DNA from: Brachypodium distachyon
Taxonomy: Eukaryota; Streptophyta; Magnoliopsida; Poales; Poaceae
Length of the DNA stretch: 64,000 bases
Reading direction: 5' to 3'
NCBI RefSeq assembly: GCF_000005505.3
Contig: NC_016134.3
Span: 3,410,001-3,474,000 of the forward strand
The notes beneath the pieces were generated by a model. That model made no database searches. It was not told the origin of the DNA and worked only from the letters and a program-made list of their open reading frames with translations. Position 1 is the stretch's first letter, and each line of letters starts with the position of its first letter. The position numbers and the translations under genes were made by a program. Positions 1 through 11,888 of this stretch are shown piece after piece.

Positions 1-847
1 AACTAAAAATTTGAAATTAGAGACATTCGGAAAGAAATTGGAGGCCGGCAAGAAAGATCGGGAGGGAGAGAGAGCTCGCAAGGGAGAGGGAAGCTCCGGG
101 ATACGACGACGAGGCCGCATTTTGGCCGGCGGCCGGAGCTCAAAAAATTGAAATTGGGGAACTTCGGAGAGAAATTGGAGGCCGGCGAGATAGATCGGGA
201 GGGAGAGAGAGCTCGCAAGGGAGAGGGAAGCTTCGGGCTTGAAGATTGGAGCTCGCCGGGGATATGGCCGCTGCTGACGGGGGGAGAGAGGAGGAAGGGG
301 AGAGGGAGGAGGAGGGGCTACCTGCTGGGCTCGCCGGCGGCCATGGCGGCTTCGGGCAGGGCTCCGCCGTCTCCGGAGAAGAAGGACCCGCAGCTGGTTC
401 GTTACGACGCGTAGCGCAACCAGCTGCGACTCTGCCTCGCGTATTTAAACCGCGACTATCATCAGTGGCGGTCAGGAATTGGGCTACCGTTAGTAATAAT
501 AGGGATACATCAGTAACGGTCGCTTTAATTTGGCCCGTTACTGATGTACCACACATCAGTAACGGTCGGGCCGAGAGCGACCGTTACTGACATGTATCAC
601 ACATCAGTGACAGGTACATTAGGGCGACCGTTACTGATGTGTGGTACATCAGTAACGGTGGTCTCTTACTTGACCGCCACTGATGTCTCTTGCGAGGAAT
701 GATGGTACATCAGTGGCGGTCACCTCTTGCGACCGTCACTGATGTATGGCTGGGCGGGGACGGGCAGATCCCGCTCTGTTCATCAGTAACGGTCACGCCG
801 AACCCGTTACTGATGCGCCGTGAGATATAGACCATTTTGTAGTAGTG
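1..847. mobile_element. CACTA (En/Spm) transposon, one end; rest lies left of window
   Basis: The right boundary reads ...ttttgtagtagtg, the inverse of the CACTA terminus CACTACTACAAAA. About 420 bp inside it hold roughly a dozen direct and inverted copies of the motif catcagtaacggtcg, the subterminal transposase-binding arrays expected of this superfamily. A 3-bp target duplication (gat at 848-850) is expected but cannot be checked because the other end is outside the window. The inner part (1-420) is GC-rich with overlapping short ORFs on both strands and may be captured gene sequence. No transposase domain is visible in the window. Confidence 0.85.
11..240 (+). repeat. 137-bp tandem duplication inside the CACTA element
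   Basis: A segment starting ttgaaatt...ttcgga at 11 recurs at 148 with few changes. The period is 137 bp over about 1.7 copies. The unit contains the run gggagggagagagagctcgc. Confidence 0.8.
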
Positions 848-3490
848 GATCTTCCATCGTGCAAAAAGAATGGGTTCTCTTATATTTTCACAGCCCAGTT
901 GCTAGCCGTCCCCGTCGCACAGTGAAAGTAAAACCAGCCATGACCATATACTGGTGAAAATACCATCGTCCTCTTCTTCCCGGCTGGGAGCAAATACAGG
1001 GTAGGTGGCTAGTTAGGTACTCCTAACTCCACTACAGTAGCAATAGATTTCATGGGCATACAGTCACCATCCTTAGAGCAACCACAATGTGGGCACAAGT
1101 ATGGCCATAAGGCAAAAAGATGATCTTATTGTTTATCTTATACATTGTGAGAGTTGGCCATAAGACAAAAAACTTATGGGTTGGTCATAAACTTGTCGCT
1201 AGCCACAGGAACTAAAGTATAGTATTTCTGTTCTTTTATATCTCTTGTTTCTACAAGTGACATATATACCATGCAGGACCCATCTTATAGCCTATGTTAC
1301 CATACATATTGTACACATTGCCACAAGCTTTTGTTTTAATTTGTGGGTTCTATGGTCAAATTGTCCACAAACACTTGTGACGCCCTTGTCCCACAGCATC
1401 GGTCGCCGGGAAACCAAAGGCAGAAGCAGGTCAGAAACCGTGGAAAAGCAGGCAACGTGGGCGTGGCAGGGACGAGGTGCATGCACGCGTGGACCACCTG
1501 TACGCTGCTACACTTTCATCGGTGCCTTGCACGGATCACAGGGTGCATTTGCATACATTTTAGCTAGTACTATCACGTAGGTTGGGGCTGCCTCGGTCGA
1601 CCAGTAAAGCAAGCACGTGAAGCACCAAAGCAGCTTTGGACTCACTCCACCTCTGAGCTGCTGTGGTCACTGCCTCGCTACTGACTGACCCAGTCGGCCT
1701 CATGATTTTGGATGTGTTGATCCGCGTGGTTGGTTGGGGCCCGGCTCTAGGGCGGCGGGTCGTCTCTTCTAGTATTTCAGTTGATTTGTGCACGATTAAG
1801 CCGGCAAAATACGCAGACCGTTGGTGTGCTACGTGACCGAATCGGTCATGATTTCAATGGGTTGGCTCTGATCCGATCCAGTCCATCGTGGTAAGATGCT
1901 TAGTCCACATTGACACCGACATAAGGTGTGTCAAAACGTGGTTAGCTCGTCTAACACGCTATTAAGATATCTCTGTAACTCATTAAACTAATATGCGATG
2001 AAATCTGTAAAAAAAATGGTAAAAATGATGTTCTGCGCAACATCGTCTTCAATAGACGATGAAATGTGCAATTCCATCTAACGAAGGTGCATATTCCAGA
2101 TGGCAATTGAACATGCATGTATGACAGCCCGACTGAAAAATCACTCGGGCTACAGGCTGATCATATATATACACGTCGATGTCGTTGATGCCTCACCAGC
2201 CGCTCATCTCACCTCTAATGTCCTCGGCGAAACGGTTTTGCTATATTAGTATCTTTTCCAAAAAGTTTGAAGGAAGAGAGCGAGAAACTCAAGATCGAAT
2301 AGAAGTAAGCTGCTATGTGTAATACCACCAAAATCAAGAAAACGATGACTTATCTGGTACTACCTGATATCCCTAACTTGGAACACGTACGGTATGTGTT
2401 CGTATGTTATTAAACTCAACACCACCTAAAGTGGTTTATGTACATGCATGCATTCCCATTCTCTTCTGTATGCATGAGTGCATGACCGTTTTGTGCCAAC
2501 TTTCAAACGAGTTAGGGCGAGATTTTATTTCTTTGTGAAGCAACAAGAAAACACCTGACGAGAATGGTCACTGGATTATATTTGTTTTACTGAAATTTTA
2601 AATTTATCTGCAGTTTGAATTTTATGTCAAAAAATCGATACGAAAGTAAAACAGCAAGTTTCTCTTAAACCACCTGTCAATTTAAGCTAAATCTTTATAA
2701 TACCAGTCACTAAACTATGTTTGATTTTATTGGAATTTTTTCAGCATTTTCTGTGCGGTGAGCATCGTGAACGGTTTCGAGGGTTCCGGGTTGTAATAAA
2801 AATAAATTATATATAGGACAAGTGTAGAATGAACTTCTCTCATGAAAAAAAAGCCAAATCACTGCATGGTAACAAACAACTTGTGTATCGTGACATAAAA
2901 TTGAAATCCATGTTCAGTCCACATCTTGCGAAAAAAGATGCGAAACAAAAGTTTTTGGGTGCAGATTCAACTAATTAGGCTAGCACCTCAACCATTATAA
3001 CTATCAGCATTAAATTTGTATTATTTCCCCCTCAAATTGTCGTTCGGACTTCGGAATAGAAATGTGAATGCGTGCAATGGTAAACACGACGTGTTGTATC
3101 TGTCTGGTGTTTCTTTTTCGAAATTGTAGTACAGGACCTCGCAAGAAAAAAAAAACGTACAGAGAAGAAGCGTTTGTGGTAAAAGTCTCGAGCATATCCT
3201 CAACTGGGCCTCCCCGGGGCCATCCGTCGCCGTGTCTCTTGACAGCCCAAATCGGGTTCATCTAGAAAAAGGATACATGAAGCTCCGTGTAGAGTTTCAG
3301 GTCCAACCGTCCAAGTGCGCATCCGTTCCGCGTACAGGCCCAGCGCGGCCTAGCGAGCAGCGGCGGCGAGCTCATTCAGCGATCAAATTGAGACTGGAAC
3401 TGGCCCACGATGCGCAGCGAGGGAATTGACTACGAGGCCGTCTTCCTATGATTGTGATACTAGGCCCGGAGCATGTGTTGTATACAGGAA
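848..3490. other. Intergenic, no gene recognised
   Basis: AT-rich beyond about 1.9 kb. Only short, unconserved ORFs occur and none resembles a known protein. No RNA gene was recognised. The stretch 1075-1215 repeats the words 'ggccataag' and 'gtcataaac' and may be an old MITE, but no clean termini were found. Confidence 0.5.
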
Positions 3491-4800
3491 GAAAGAAGTT
3501 CATATTTCATTCCCAAATATATCTCAAGGGACGCATAACTCGTTGAAATCGAAAATCGTTTATTTTTAACCATGTAATTAATAAAACCGGACAAATCATC
3601 CCATTAGGCGGTTTTCGTGATGATGGGGCCAATTTAGGACGGTTTTGTTGTTGACTAAAAAATTGACGTGCTGATGTGTCTCCTGTTCTTCCCCTCTGCA
3701 CGTTCCTCTCTGTGCCTGAACTACCTCCCGTGCCTTGACGCCTGTCCCCGTCCCCAGGCCGCGCCGCCGCCTGCCTGCTGACCCGCTCGCCGCCGCCCGC
3801 CCCTGCTGGCATCGCCCGCGCCCTTGGCCGAGCTGGAGCTTGAGCCGAAATCCATGGCCTCCAGCCGCGCCGCCTTCTTCCCGACCACGGCGAGATCCGC
3901 CGCCTTCGAGCCTTCCCGCGCTGCCGCTGCCTCCCGAAGGCGCGCCCGGACCCCACGTGCCTCCCTTCGCCCTCACTCGAGCCCGCGCCTGCCCAACTCT
4001 TCCCGTCTTCGCCAACGCCCGCACCACGCAACGCAGGTCGGCACGCCAGTCACCCGCGGAATGCGCAACGCAGGGCGGCATGCGGCCGCGCATCTTGGTG
4101 TGTGACCCGCGCACGGAAGCGATGTACAAGGCGGCGAGGCAAGGCCTGAAACAGCCAGTGAAGCCAAGTGCCACCGCTGCTCGTCGGCGGCGGCGGCGGC
4201 CGTCCATTGCGACCGCGAGAGACCTCCTTTCTTCAATTCCTTCAAGCCACAGCACCACTGATACCTCATGGCTATTTCCCCTCTGTTGATTTCAGATTTG
4301 GAGCCCTCCGGCGATCTCGTGTCGAGCGCAACCGCCGCTCGTTGGTGGCTGCCATCGCCCTGCGTCCTCCACCTGACATCGTTCCCCAGAAGCTGCACAG
4401 GAGGACATCATTGAACTGCTGATCCGTTCCTCCCCCTTGTCCAGGCTGTGCTCAGAGTCAGAGAGGTCTGCAACGACAATCTAAACAAGTTCCATCCCCG
4501 CCGCCGCTAGCTTCCTCGCCGCCTCTATGGCTCTCATGCTTGGTTGCCCTGGCCGGCATCTCTGGATGCGCTGAAAGGGGATTTTTTGTCAAAAAAAGAG
4601 ACATGAAACCTATAACTGCCACGCCATCAAGTCAAAAGTGAGGTCAACAATCCTAGTCAGCGGCAAAACCGTTCTAGATTAGCCTAATGGGGTGATTTAT
4701 CCGGTTTTGTTAATTTCAGGATTAAAAATAAACGGTTTTCGATTTCAGGGGGTCATGCGTCCCTTGAGATACATTTGAGGGTGAGATATGGACTTTTTTC
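3491..4800. mobile_element. Mutator-like element (Pack-MULE type) with GC-rich cargo
   Basis: The ends form long, imperfect terminal inverted repeats of more than 150 bp. Both ends, read inward, carry the words atctcaagggacgcat, ccgtttatttttaa (left: tcgtttatttttaa), aaaccgga(c/t)aaatca and ccccattaggc (left: tcccattaggc). Flanking 9-mers atacaggaa (3482-3490) and ctataggaa (4801-4809) match at 7 of 9 positions and look like a decayed 9-bp target duplication. The interior (about 3680-4560) is strongly GC-rich with long ORFs on both strands and no transposase. This is the usual form of grass Pack-MULEs, which carry captured gene fragments. The source gene was not recognised. Confidence 0.75.
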
Positions 4801-5640
4801 CTATAGGAAACGATAGCCTATAGACTGCAATGCAAGGCCTCACATGTTCTATGTCTCCGATTTTGGGCCTCAAACGATAGCTGAACTTGCAAACCCGCTG
4901 TAACAGCAAGTTTTTCTTCCTCTAAAAAAAACAAGTTTTTCTTTCATGATCTCAAAAAGGAAGAAAAGAAGGAAGTTTCTCTTTCACATTGGCAACCATC
5001 CAAAAGATCCATTTCTCGAAGAGCACATTAACACTTGACACCAATGAGACATGGAACAAATGACCAACTATCGTTTCTCATCAAAGGGCTGTACTCATAT
5101 GCCATTGTCGAGTTACTATTTGGATCCTTAAGGAATGAGAAAAGGAAGATGGGACGCGAGAGATGCCGGAAAAAAAACTAAAAGATATGATATTTCTTTG
5201 TGCATGGAATAGCCGAATTGCGACATGCAATCATTTGGTGTTGGTTGTTGGATGTTGGGTGGGTCTACCAGAATAGCGGCATCTTGGATGGCAATTTAAA
5301 GTGACGACTTGGGAATAGATAGAGGAGGATGACGCAAGGAAATTTGGAGGAGAGGTGAAAACGTCATGGTGACTGCGACACATACTGTGGGGCTGATGTG
5401 GTCGACGTCAGGGGCAACTTGAAGGCATTGGACTACGTAGGGTCGAAAGAGGCAAGAGAATTTGGCGTCATCCCATCCCAAAGGGATATATCACGGGATG
5501 CCTACCGGATTTTAGGGGTGGGCCCGCAAGGACGGTGGGGGGGGGGGTATGGTGGTTTTGTGAAGGAACCTTTGTTGGGGGGGGGGGTGGAGTTTTTCTA
5601 GGAACTTTGTGAACTTAGGGTCAGTGATACCAGAGAACGT
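4801..5640. other. Intergenic, no gene recognised
   Basis: No protein-like ORF. Two poly-G runs of 11 bases (5537-5547 and 5577-5587) lie in the right part and are likely slippage-prone. The right part may be the decayed continuation of the copia gag remnant that follows. Confidence 0.4.
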
Positions 5641-5649
5641 CACACGACA

Positions 5650-6075
5650 GGTGTAGTTTGGCAAGACATGCCTAAGTCCAAGGATGTCGGGAGCATATCA
5701 CAAAATCTGTTGCGGATAGGAAAAGAGAAGTGCCACACTGGAAAAAATTGGGATCGCAACGTATGCAACCATAGATATGCTCCTGACTATAGACACGCCC
5801 TTGCTGTTGGACTTGTAGACGTGATCACCATTGCAGTCATCGTTGACGGTGTCATTCCCGTGGACTACCATAGCGACATGACTTTTGTCCTTGGCATGCT
5901 ATTGGATGACGAGCTCCTCGAGGGCTAGCTTCGAGCTAACGATATCAAAGGAAGGTGACGAGACAATGTTGTTGAGAACGGTCACCAAGGTTTGGAACTC
6001 GTGCTCCTAGGCCTGATGAGTTGCATGGTGAGACCCTTGTCAAGAACGTGCGAGCCAATGTTTTTAAGACAAAAG
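5650..6075 (-). pseudogene. Ty1-copia gag (UBN2-like) remnant
   Basis: Read on the minus strand, frameshifted pieces match the copia Gag pattern: HVLDKGLTMQLIR, then VTVLNNI, then PSFDI..SKLALEELVIQ followed by AKDKSHVA. The pieces fall in different frames and include stops, so no intact protein remains. No LTR was found around it. Assignment rests on family resemblance read by eye. It could be any copia lineage with a zinc-knuckle Gag. Confidence 0.55.
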
Positions 6076-6463
6076 ACAATGACTTTTCCAATGCGTGGAA
6101 TTTTTTATTTCTTGTTGGATATTCTTGGTTCTTAAGGATCTGACATGGAAGAAAGTACAAAATAATATGCTACGAAGAATATTTCCCCTAAAACCAAACG
6201 AAGAAGAGGATGCTGCAGAATAGAGTTCACATGCTAATCTTTTTTTTTAAGGAAGTTCACATGCTAATCTTTGCAACGAGTGATTAGATTCCTTAGAAGC
6301 ATATCAGAGCAAACTCTTTTGCCAAAGCCCCTTTGCCAAAATAGCCGTTTGAATCACCGAAACCCAAAGGCGCCGCCAGCTGCCCAGCCACAAGGACATC
6401 CCCGCTCGCCCCGAGCCGCAAGATCAGATCTCAACGGCTCGCAAATACCTAACCCTCACCCAG

Positions 6464-6476
6464 GAACCTTCTAGAG
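6464..6476 (+). promoter_or_regulatory. Heat-shock element upstream of HSP70
   Basis: GAAccTTCtaGAg gives three alternating 5-bp units of the form nGAAnnTTCnnGAAn with one mismatch in the last unit. It lies 22 bp upstream of the TATA box, a typical place for heat-shock factor binding. Confidence 0.7.
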
Positions 6477-6498
6477 CCTCACGAGCCCCTCTCTCTCC

Positions 6499-6506
6499 TA
6501 TAAAAT
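6499..6506 (+). promoter_or_regulatory. TATA box of HSP70
   Basis: tataaaat lies about 140 bp before the ATG and is followed by a pyrimidine-rich leader with two 'aaccctag' boxes, common in highly expressed plant genes. Transcription probably starts near 6530-6540, giving a 5' UTR of about 110 bp. Confidence 0.7.
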
Positions 6507-6647
6507 CTCTGCCTCCACGCCCTGCCCTCCTCCTCTCGAAACCCTAGTCCTCCCCCCTCCTCCGCAGAACCCGCCGCCACTTCTCCGCCTCCGGGAGAAA
6601 ACACAAAAACCCTAGAGAGATTTCAAGTTCGCCGGAGCTAGAGAGAG

Positions 6648-9600
6648 ATGGCGGCTAAGGGCGATGGGCCGGCGATCGGCATCGACCTCGGCACGACGTA
6701 CTCGTGCGTGGGCGTATGGCAGCACGACCGCGTCGAGATCATCGCCAATGACCAGGGCAACCGGACCACGCCGTCGTACGTGGCCTTCACCGACTCTGAG
6801 CGCCTCATCGGCGACGCCGCCAAGAACCAGGTGGCGATGAACCCCATCAACACCGTCTTCGGTGAGCGTCTCTTCACTTTCATCCCTTCCATGCTCAGAT
6901 CTGGTTACTGTTTGATAGAGTGATTGGTTTTTGAGTGTTGAATCTGCTCCGTTTAGTGCGTTTTATATTGGATTAGCGGTGGTTGTATGTATTTATTGTT
7001 AGGTGGTCGCTCAGATCCAGTTTACATGTAGAGATCTATCATTATTATGTTGAGCTAGCTGTTAGCTAGTTGTTGATATAGCTCTGTTAGGTGTAGAGCA
7101 GATCTGGACAGTTGATCAGTTCAGAGTGTTTTGTCACTTCATTGACATGGAACTCAGATCCGATATTATTAGTATATATTCTGTATTTCGGTATTACATT
7201 GTTGCCAAAACGCATAGTATACTATGATTCTCTCGGTACGCAATTAGTAATTTATGAATTGTAGCGATTATTGTTCGAATCCAACTAAATTGTATGGTAG
7301 ATAGCTCTTCTTGTTGCACAATGTGGTATTCACATTGCTTATTTTTTGAGTTCGTGGTTATCTATTTCTGAAGCTGCCAGATTGATGATGAAAAAAAATT
7401 CCAAGCGCCTTTATCCTGACTTGTATGATGGATGGCTATGGCCTGTTTTTGTTTGCTATCATGTTTTGCGAAGCGAAATTGGGGCAACTCTCATTTGTGA
7501 TGTGCTCCTGTTTTGCCCGTTTAATTTTAGGCGTGGCAAAGCTGGCAGCAAGCAAAAAACATGGTCATGGCTTTCATGGTTTTCAATCTGACCCATCTGC
7601 AGCTCAATCGTTGCTAATCCTTTTAGTACTTGGTTTTAATTGTATCTTATTATTCTAAGGTAAACCTTTAATTGTGAATTGTTACTTTGTTAGTGTTGTC
7701 CAATCCTTTTTTTCATATTTATTCTGTTTTTATTTTGTGAAAAATTGGATTGGAGAAATGACGATATCAAATCCATACCACATTTCTGCATTCACTGTGA
7801 TGATCAATTTACATCATGCACTACCATCTGATCTCCCATCCAATTTTTATTTGAGATATTTTTAGGTTAAACATCTTTCGTTTTCTTGTGAGATTTTTAA
7901 AGTAAACCTGATGCTATACAATGCCTAACTGGTCTTGTTGTGCAATCTGTGATGCAAACAATCCCATTTACTGAATCACTGATTATTATAATCAAGATCA
8001 CCATCTTTCGGCTGAGATTGCACACTCATTATGATGTTGACTCGTGTTAATAGACTGATTATCCTGCTTTTTGTTGCATTGTTAAGGATCAAATGCCATT
8101 GGTATCTGACACGGAGTCAATTTTGTGATTCCCTGTCTCGAAACATGGCAGAAAACAAGCGGGAACGGACCTTTGCGACACTGGCTGCTAGTACTTATGA
8201 GCTTCCAGTTACTTTATATCCGTTTACATGGCTTTGCATTTCTTATCTGTTTTGTTGACACAGTAGAGGTGTGTGTTGTGTTAATTTCGTAGAACTTACT
8301 GTCTAAAGTATTTTACTGTTTTTTATCAGAAGCATTACTGTCTTAAGTTTCATATCTTGGGTTGTTTACATTCTCTTGCATTATGTTGGCAGCATTTGCT
8401 CACGCATGACTCTATTATGCAGATGCCAAGCGTCTCATTGGCCGGAGATTTACTGATTCCACCGTCCAGAGTGATATCAAGCTCTGGCCCTTCAAGGTTG
8501 TTGCTGGTCCTGGTGACAAGCCCATGATCAATGTCCAGTACAAGGGTGAGGAGAAGCAGTTTGCAGCTGAAGAGATCTCCTCGATGGTCCTCATCAAGAT
8601 GCGTGAGATTGCTGAAGCATTCCTTGGAACCACTGTGAAGAATGCCGTTGTCACTGTTCCTGCATACTTCAATGACTCGCAGAGGCAGGCCACCAAGGAT
8701 GCTGGTGTCATTGCTGGCATCAATGTTCTGCGTATCATCAACGAGCCAACTGCTGCTGCCATTGCTTATGGTCTTGACAAGAAGGCTTCCAGTGTTGGTG
8801 AGAAGAATGTCCTCATCTTTGATCTTGGAGGCGGTACCTTCGATGTCTCCCTTCTCACCATTGAGGAGGGTATCTTTGAGGTCAAGGCCACAGCTGGTGA
8901 CACTCACCTTGGTGGTGAGGATTTTGACAACAGGATGGTCAACCACTTCGTCCAGGAGTTTAAGAGAAAGAACAAGAAGGACATCAGTGGCAACCCAAGG
9001 GCTCTCCGGAGGCTGAGGACATCCTGTGAGAGGGCAAAGAGGACTCTCTCCTCCACTGCCCAGACCACCATTGAGATTGACTCGCTGTTCGAGGGCATTG
9101 ACTTCTACTCCACCATCACCCGTGCCAGGTTTGAGGAGATGAACATGGATCTGTTCAGGAAGTGCATGGAGCCTGTGGAGAAGTGCCTCAGGGATGCCAA
9201 GATGGATAAGAGCACTGTGCATGATGTTGTCCTTGTTGGTGGTTCCACCAGGATTCCCAGAGTGCAGCAGCTTCTTCAGGACTTCTTCAACGGCAAGGAG
9301 CTGTGCAAGAGCATCAACCCTGATGAGGCTGTTGCCTACGGGGCTGCTGTCCAGGCTGCCATCTTGAGCGGAGAGGGCAATGAGAAGGTCCAGGACCTGC
9401 TGCTGTTGGATGTCACCCCTCTTTCTCTTGGTCTGGAGACAGCTGGAGGTGTTATGACAGTCTTGATCCCAAGGAACACCACCATCCCAACCAAGAAGGA
9501 GCAGGTCTTCTCCACCTACTCGGACAACCAGCCTGGTGTGCTCATCCAGGTGTATGAGGGTGAGAGGACCAGGACCCGGGACAACAACCTCCTTGGCAAG

Positions 9601-10155
9601 TTCGAGCTCTCTGGCATCCCTCCTGCACCCAGGGGTGTTCCTCAGATCACCGTCTGCTTTGACATTGACGCCAACGGCATCCTGAACGTGTCTGCTGAGG
9701 ACAAGACCACTGGCCAGAAGAACAAGATCACAATCACCAACGACAAGGGCAGGCTGAGCAAGGAGGAGATTGAGAAGATGGTCCAGGAGGCTGAGAAGTA
9801 TAAGTCCGAGGATGAGGAGCACAAGAAGAAGGTGGAGTCCAAGAACGCCCTGGAGAACTACTCGTACAACATGCGCAACACCATCAAGGACGAGAAGATC
9901 GCCTCCAAGCTGCCGGCGGACGACAAGAAGAAGATCGAGGACGCCATTGATGCTGCCATCCAGTGGCTGGACACTAACCAGCTTGCTGAGGCTGATGAGT
10001 TTGAGGACAAGATGAAGGAGCTGGAGAGCCTGTGCAACCCGATCATCGCCAAGATGTACCAGGGCGCCGGTGCTGACATGGAGGGCTCGGGCATGGACGA
10101 AGACACCCCTGCTGCTTCCGGCGGCCCTGGCCCCAAGATCGAGGAGGTCGACTAA
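6648..10155 (+). CDS. HSP70: Cytosolic heat shock protein 70 / HSC70
   Basis: ATP-driven chaperone that binds exposed hydrophobic segments with J-protein and exchange-factor partners in the cytosol and nucleus. Exon 1 is 6648-6861, the intron 6862-8422 (cttcg|gtgagc ... attatgcag|atgcc), exon 2 8423-10155. The join falls within the Asp72 codon, the position usual for plant cytosolic HSP70s, and gives 648 residues, the normal family length. All three HSP70 signatures are intact: [10 protein letters not shown] near the N terminus, [14 protein letters not shown] at 203-216, [15 protein letters not shown] at 340-354. The interdomain linker DLLLLDV starts at 396. The protein ends in EEVD, the TPR co-chaperone anchor that marks the cytosolic class. 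There is no signal or transit peptide. The ATG sits in gagagagATGGCG. An upstream heat-shock element and TATA box suggest heat-inducible plus basal expression. The long GC-poor first intron may aid expression. The 3' UTR probably extends past 10400. Confidence 0.97.
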
Positions 10156-10677
10156 GCGAGTCGCCGTCGTTTTGTGGCAGCTGCGCGCTGATGCGTTGCT
10201 GCTAGTTATCGTCGTATGGTTACTATTATATCGTGGTCTGTGAAACTTTGAGTTGTGGTCGTGTTATTATTTTGGACCAAGTGATGGTCGGTAGTACTAG
10301 TATGGGAACATTGGAAACGAGTGCCACGTCTCTGCGACGTGGATTGATTAATATATTCGGTTTAGCGGTATCTGTGATGCGCCTCATTATTTTGTTTGCC
10401 ACCATTCTGCTTTCACCGTCTCTCCTTTTTTGAGTCTCTTGGGAAAATTGCGTGCAGCACCGAGCGCCATCTCTTGAGGGCACCACTAATTTTTCTTGTT
10501 TATTTTTTTCTAACTATAGTCTGATTTGTATAGGCGATAGATACCAGTATTTGACAAGACATTTTTAATGATTTTGACGTTGATACTGATAAAACTGGAG
10601 AACAAGCTTGAGAGCAGGCAACATTGCATTTACCTTCTAATAATACTCCTCGAGAACAAACTGCTTTTTTTGTTCCA

Positions 10678-10722
10678 GGCGTACGAGGGTGAGAGGACCA
10701 GGATCCGTGACAACAACCTCAA
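10678..10722 (+). pseudogene. Short HSP70 fragment
   Basis: The sequence encodes AYEGERTRIRDNNL, closely matching [14 protein letters not shown] in the substrate-binding domain of the intact gene 1.1 kb upstream. Similarity stops at once on both sides. It is preceded by ttgttccag, which looks like a splice acceptor, so it may be the start of an exon of a lost neighbouring HSP70 copy. It is too short to function alone. Confidence 0.7.
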
Positions 10723-11777
10723 CTTGCACTCTGCCTGTAGCATCTGTTATAACCATGGTTATAGTTGCTTTGAGAGGCATAGGAGCTGGTGAAGTACATT
10801 GATTGAAAATATGCTTACAGGTGATATTGACCAAAAGAAATTCTTTGGTCGGAGGTGTTAGTTCCTCACTTGGTCTGGCAGGTAAATGATGGTTTAATTT
10901 GTATGAATGATACACGGAGTATAATTTATTACAACCAAGTATGGGCCTGTGGAAAAGTTGGGAACATTTAAATCTGTTCAGTACATTGAAATGCTTACTG
11001 TAGTGTGCAAAGGAATTTTTTTACTGAATACATGTAAATCTAAAAGTTCTGTCGATAGTTGCAATAGCCAATGGTCCTTTTCCTTCTGAAGTTGTAGTTT
11101 GACAAAGAGTATTAACAAAGGCAAAAACAAGATGGATAATTTAGCAGCTTATTTTCTGAGTGTGCGGAAATATTGTATGTTATGTCTAACATTTGCCATT
11201 TTTAACATATGACTCATAGGAAAGGCTTCTAACATTTGCCATTTTTGTGTGTGTTCAATGTGAATCCGCGTCCAACCAAATTCATAGAGTGACATGAAAG
11301 AAGAATAATGGAAACGGTCGTAGTGTTGGCCTTGTATTATTTCTTTAAAATTTTGGCCTTGTATTATTTCTTTAAAATTGGGGTGCATTCCCTCTCCAAT
11401 CAAGAGTAATATTTGTTATTCCAGTTAGCAGCTTGTTTGAAACTCACGTATCAACTAGAGGAGTTGAATAGAAGATATATTCAAATCATTGCATGATTTA
11501 TGGATAAAACAAATCAATTAGTCCTAGGACTGTCGCCTAGGGGCTCAACTTGTTGAACCCCGGGCGATGGGCCATGTTGTGTTGTTTTGTGTTGGAACCT
11601 GGAGTCGGATTTCATTCTAAGAAGAATTCTGCTTCGAAATTTAGACAATCGAGCATAGATTACATTTCGAGCTAACCACCGCAAAAGTTCTTCATGTGCA
11701 CTATTGCCACTAAATTATTCCGTTACGAGAAACAAATTCAAAATCACAGTGCAGAAAATTGATACTGCAGGTATGTA
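10723..11777. other. Intergenic, no gene recognised
   Basis: AT-rich sequence with short ORFs only. A small direct duplication (ttggccttgtattatttctttaaaatt, about 27 bp) occurs twice in tandem around 11326-11380. No other structure was seen. Confidence 0.5.
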
Positions 11778-11888
11778 CTCCCTCCTATCCTAAATTCTTG
11801 ATTTAAATTTGTCTAAATATGAATATTTATTCTTAAAAACTGTCTAGATCCATGTAATATTTCGACAACAATTTAAGATCGGAGAGAG
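11778..11888. mobile_element. Stowaway-type MITE
   Basis: Begins ctccctcctatcc and ends ggagagag, flanked by TA on both sides, with the internal words 'aaattcttg' and 'catgtaatatttcgacaa' typical of grass Stowaway (Tc1/mariner) elements. Length 111 bp. Confidence 0.75.

Noticed and set aside
3507..4398. Several long Arg/Ala/Pro-rich ORFs on both strands
   Set aside because: They lie inside the Pack-MULE-like element, overlap each other, and have no recognisable domain or splice model; kept as cargo only.
7260..7290. ttcgaatcc motif in the HSP70 intron as a tRNA remnant
   Set aside because: No cloverleaf can be formed from the surrounding sequence.
8350..9822. 490-codon ORF on the minus strand across HSP70 exon 2
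   Set aside because: Antisense shadow of the HSP70 coding sequence caused by its codon bias; no domain is seen in it.
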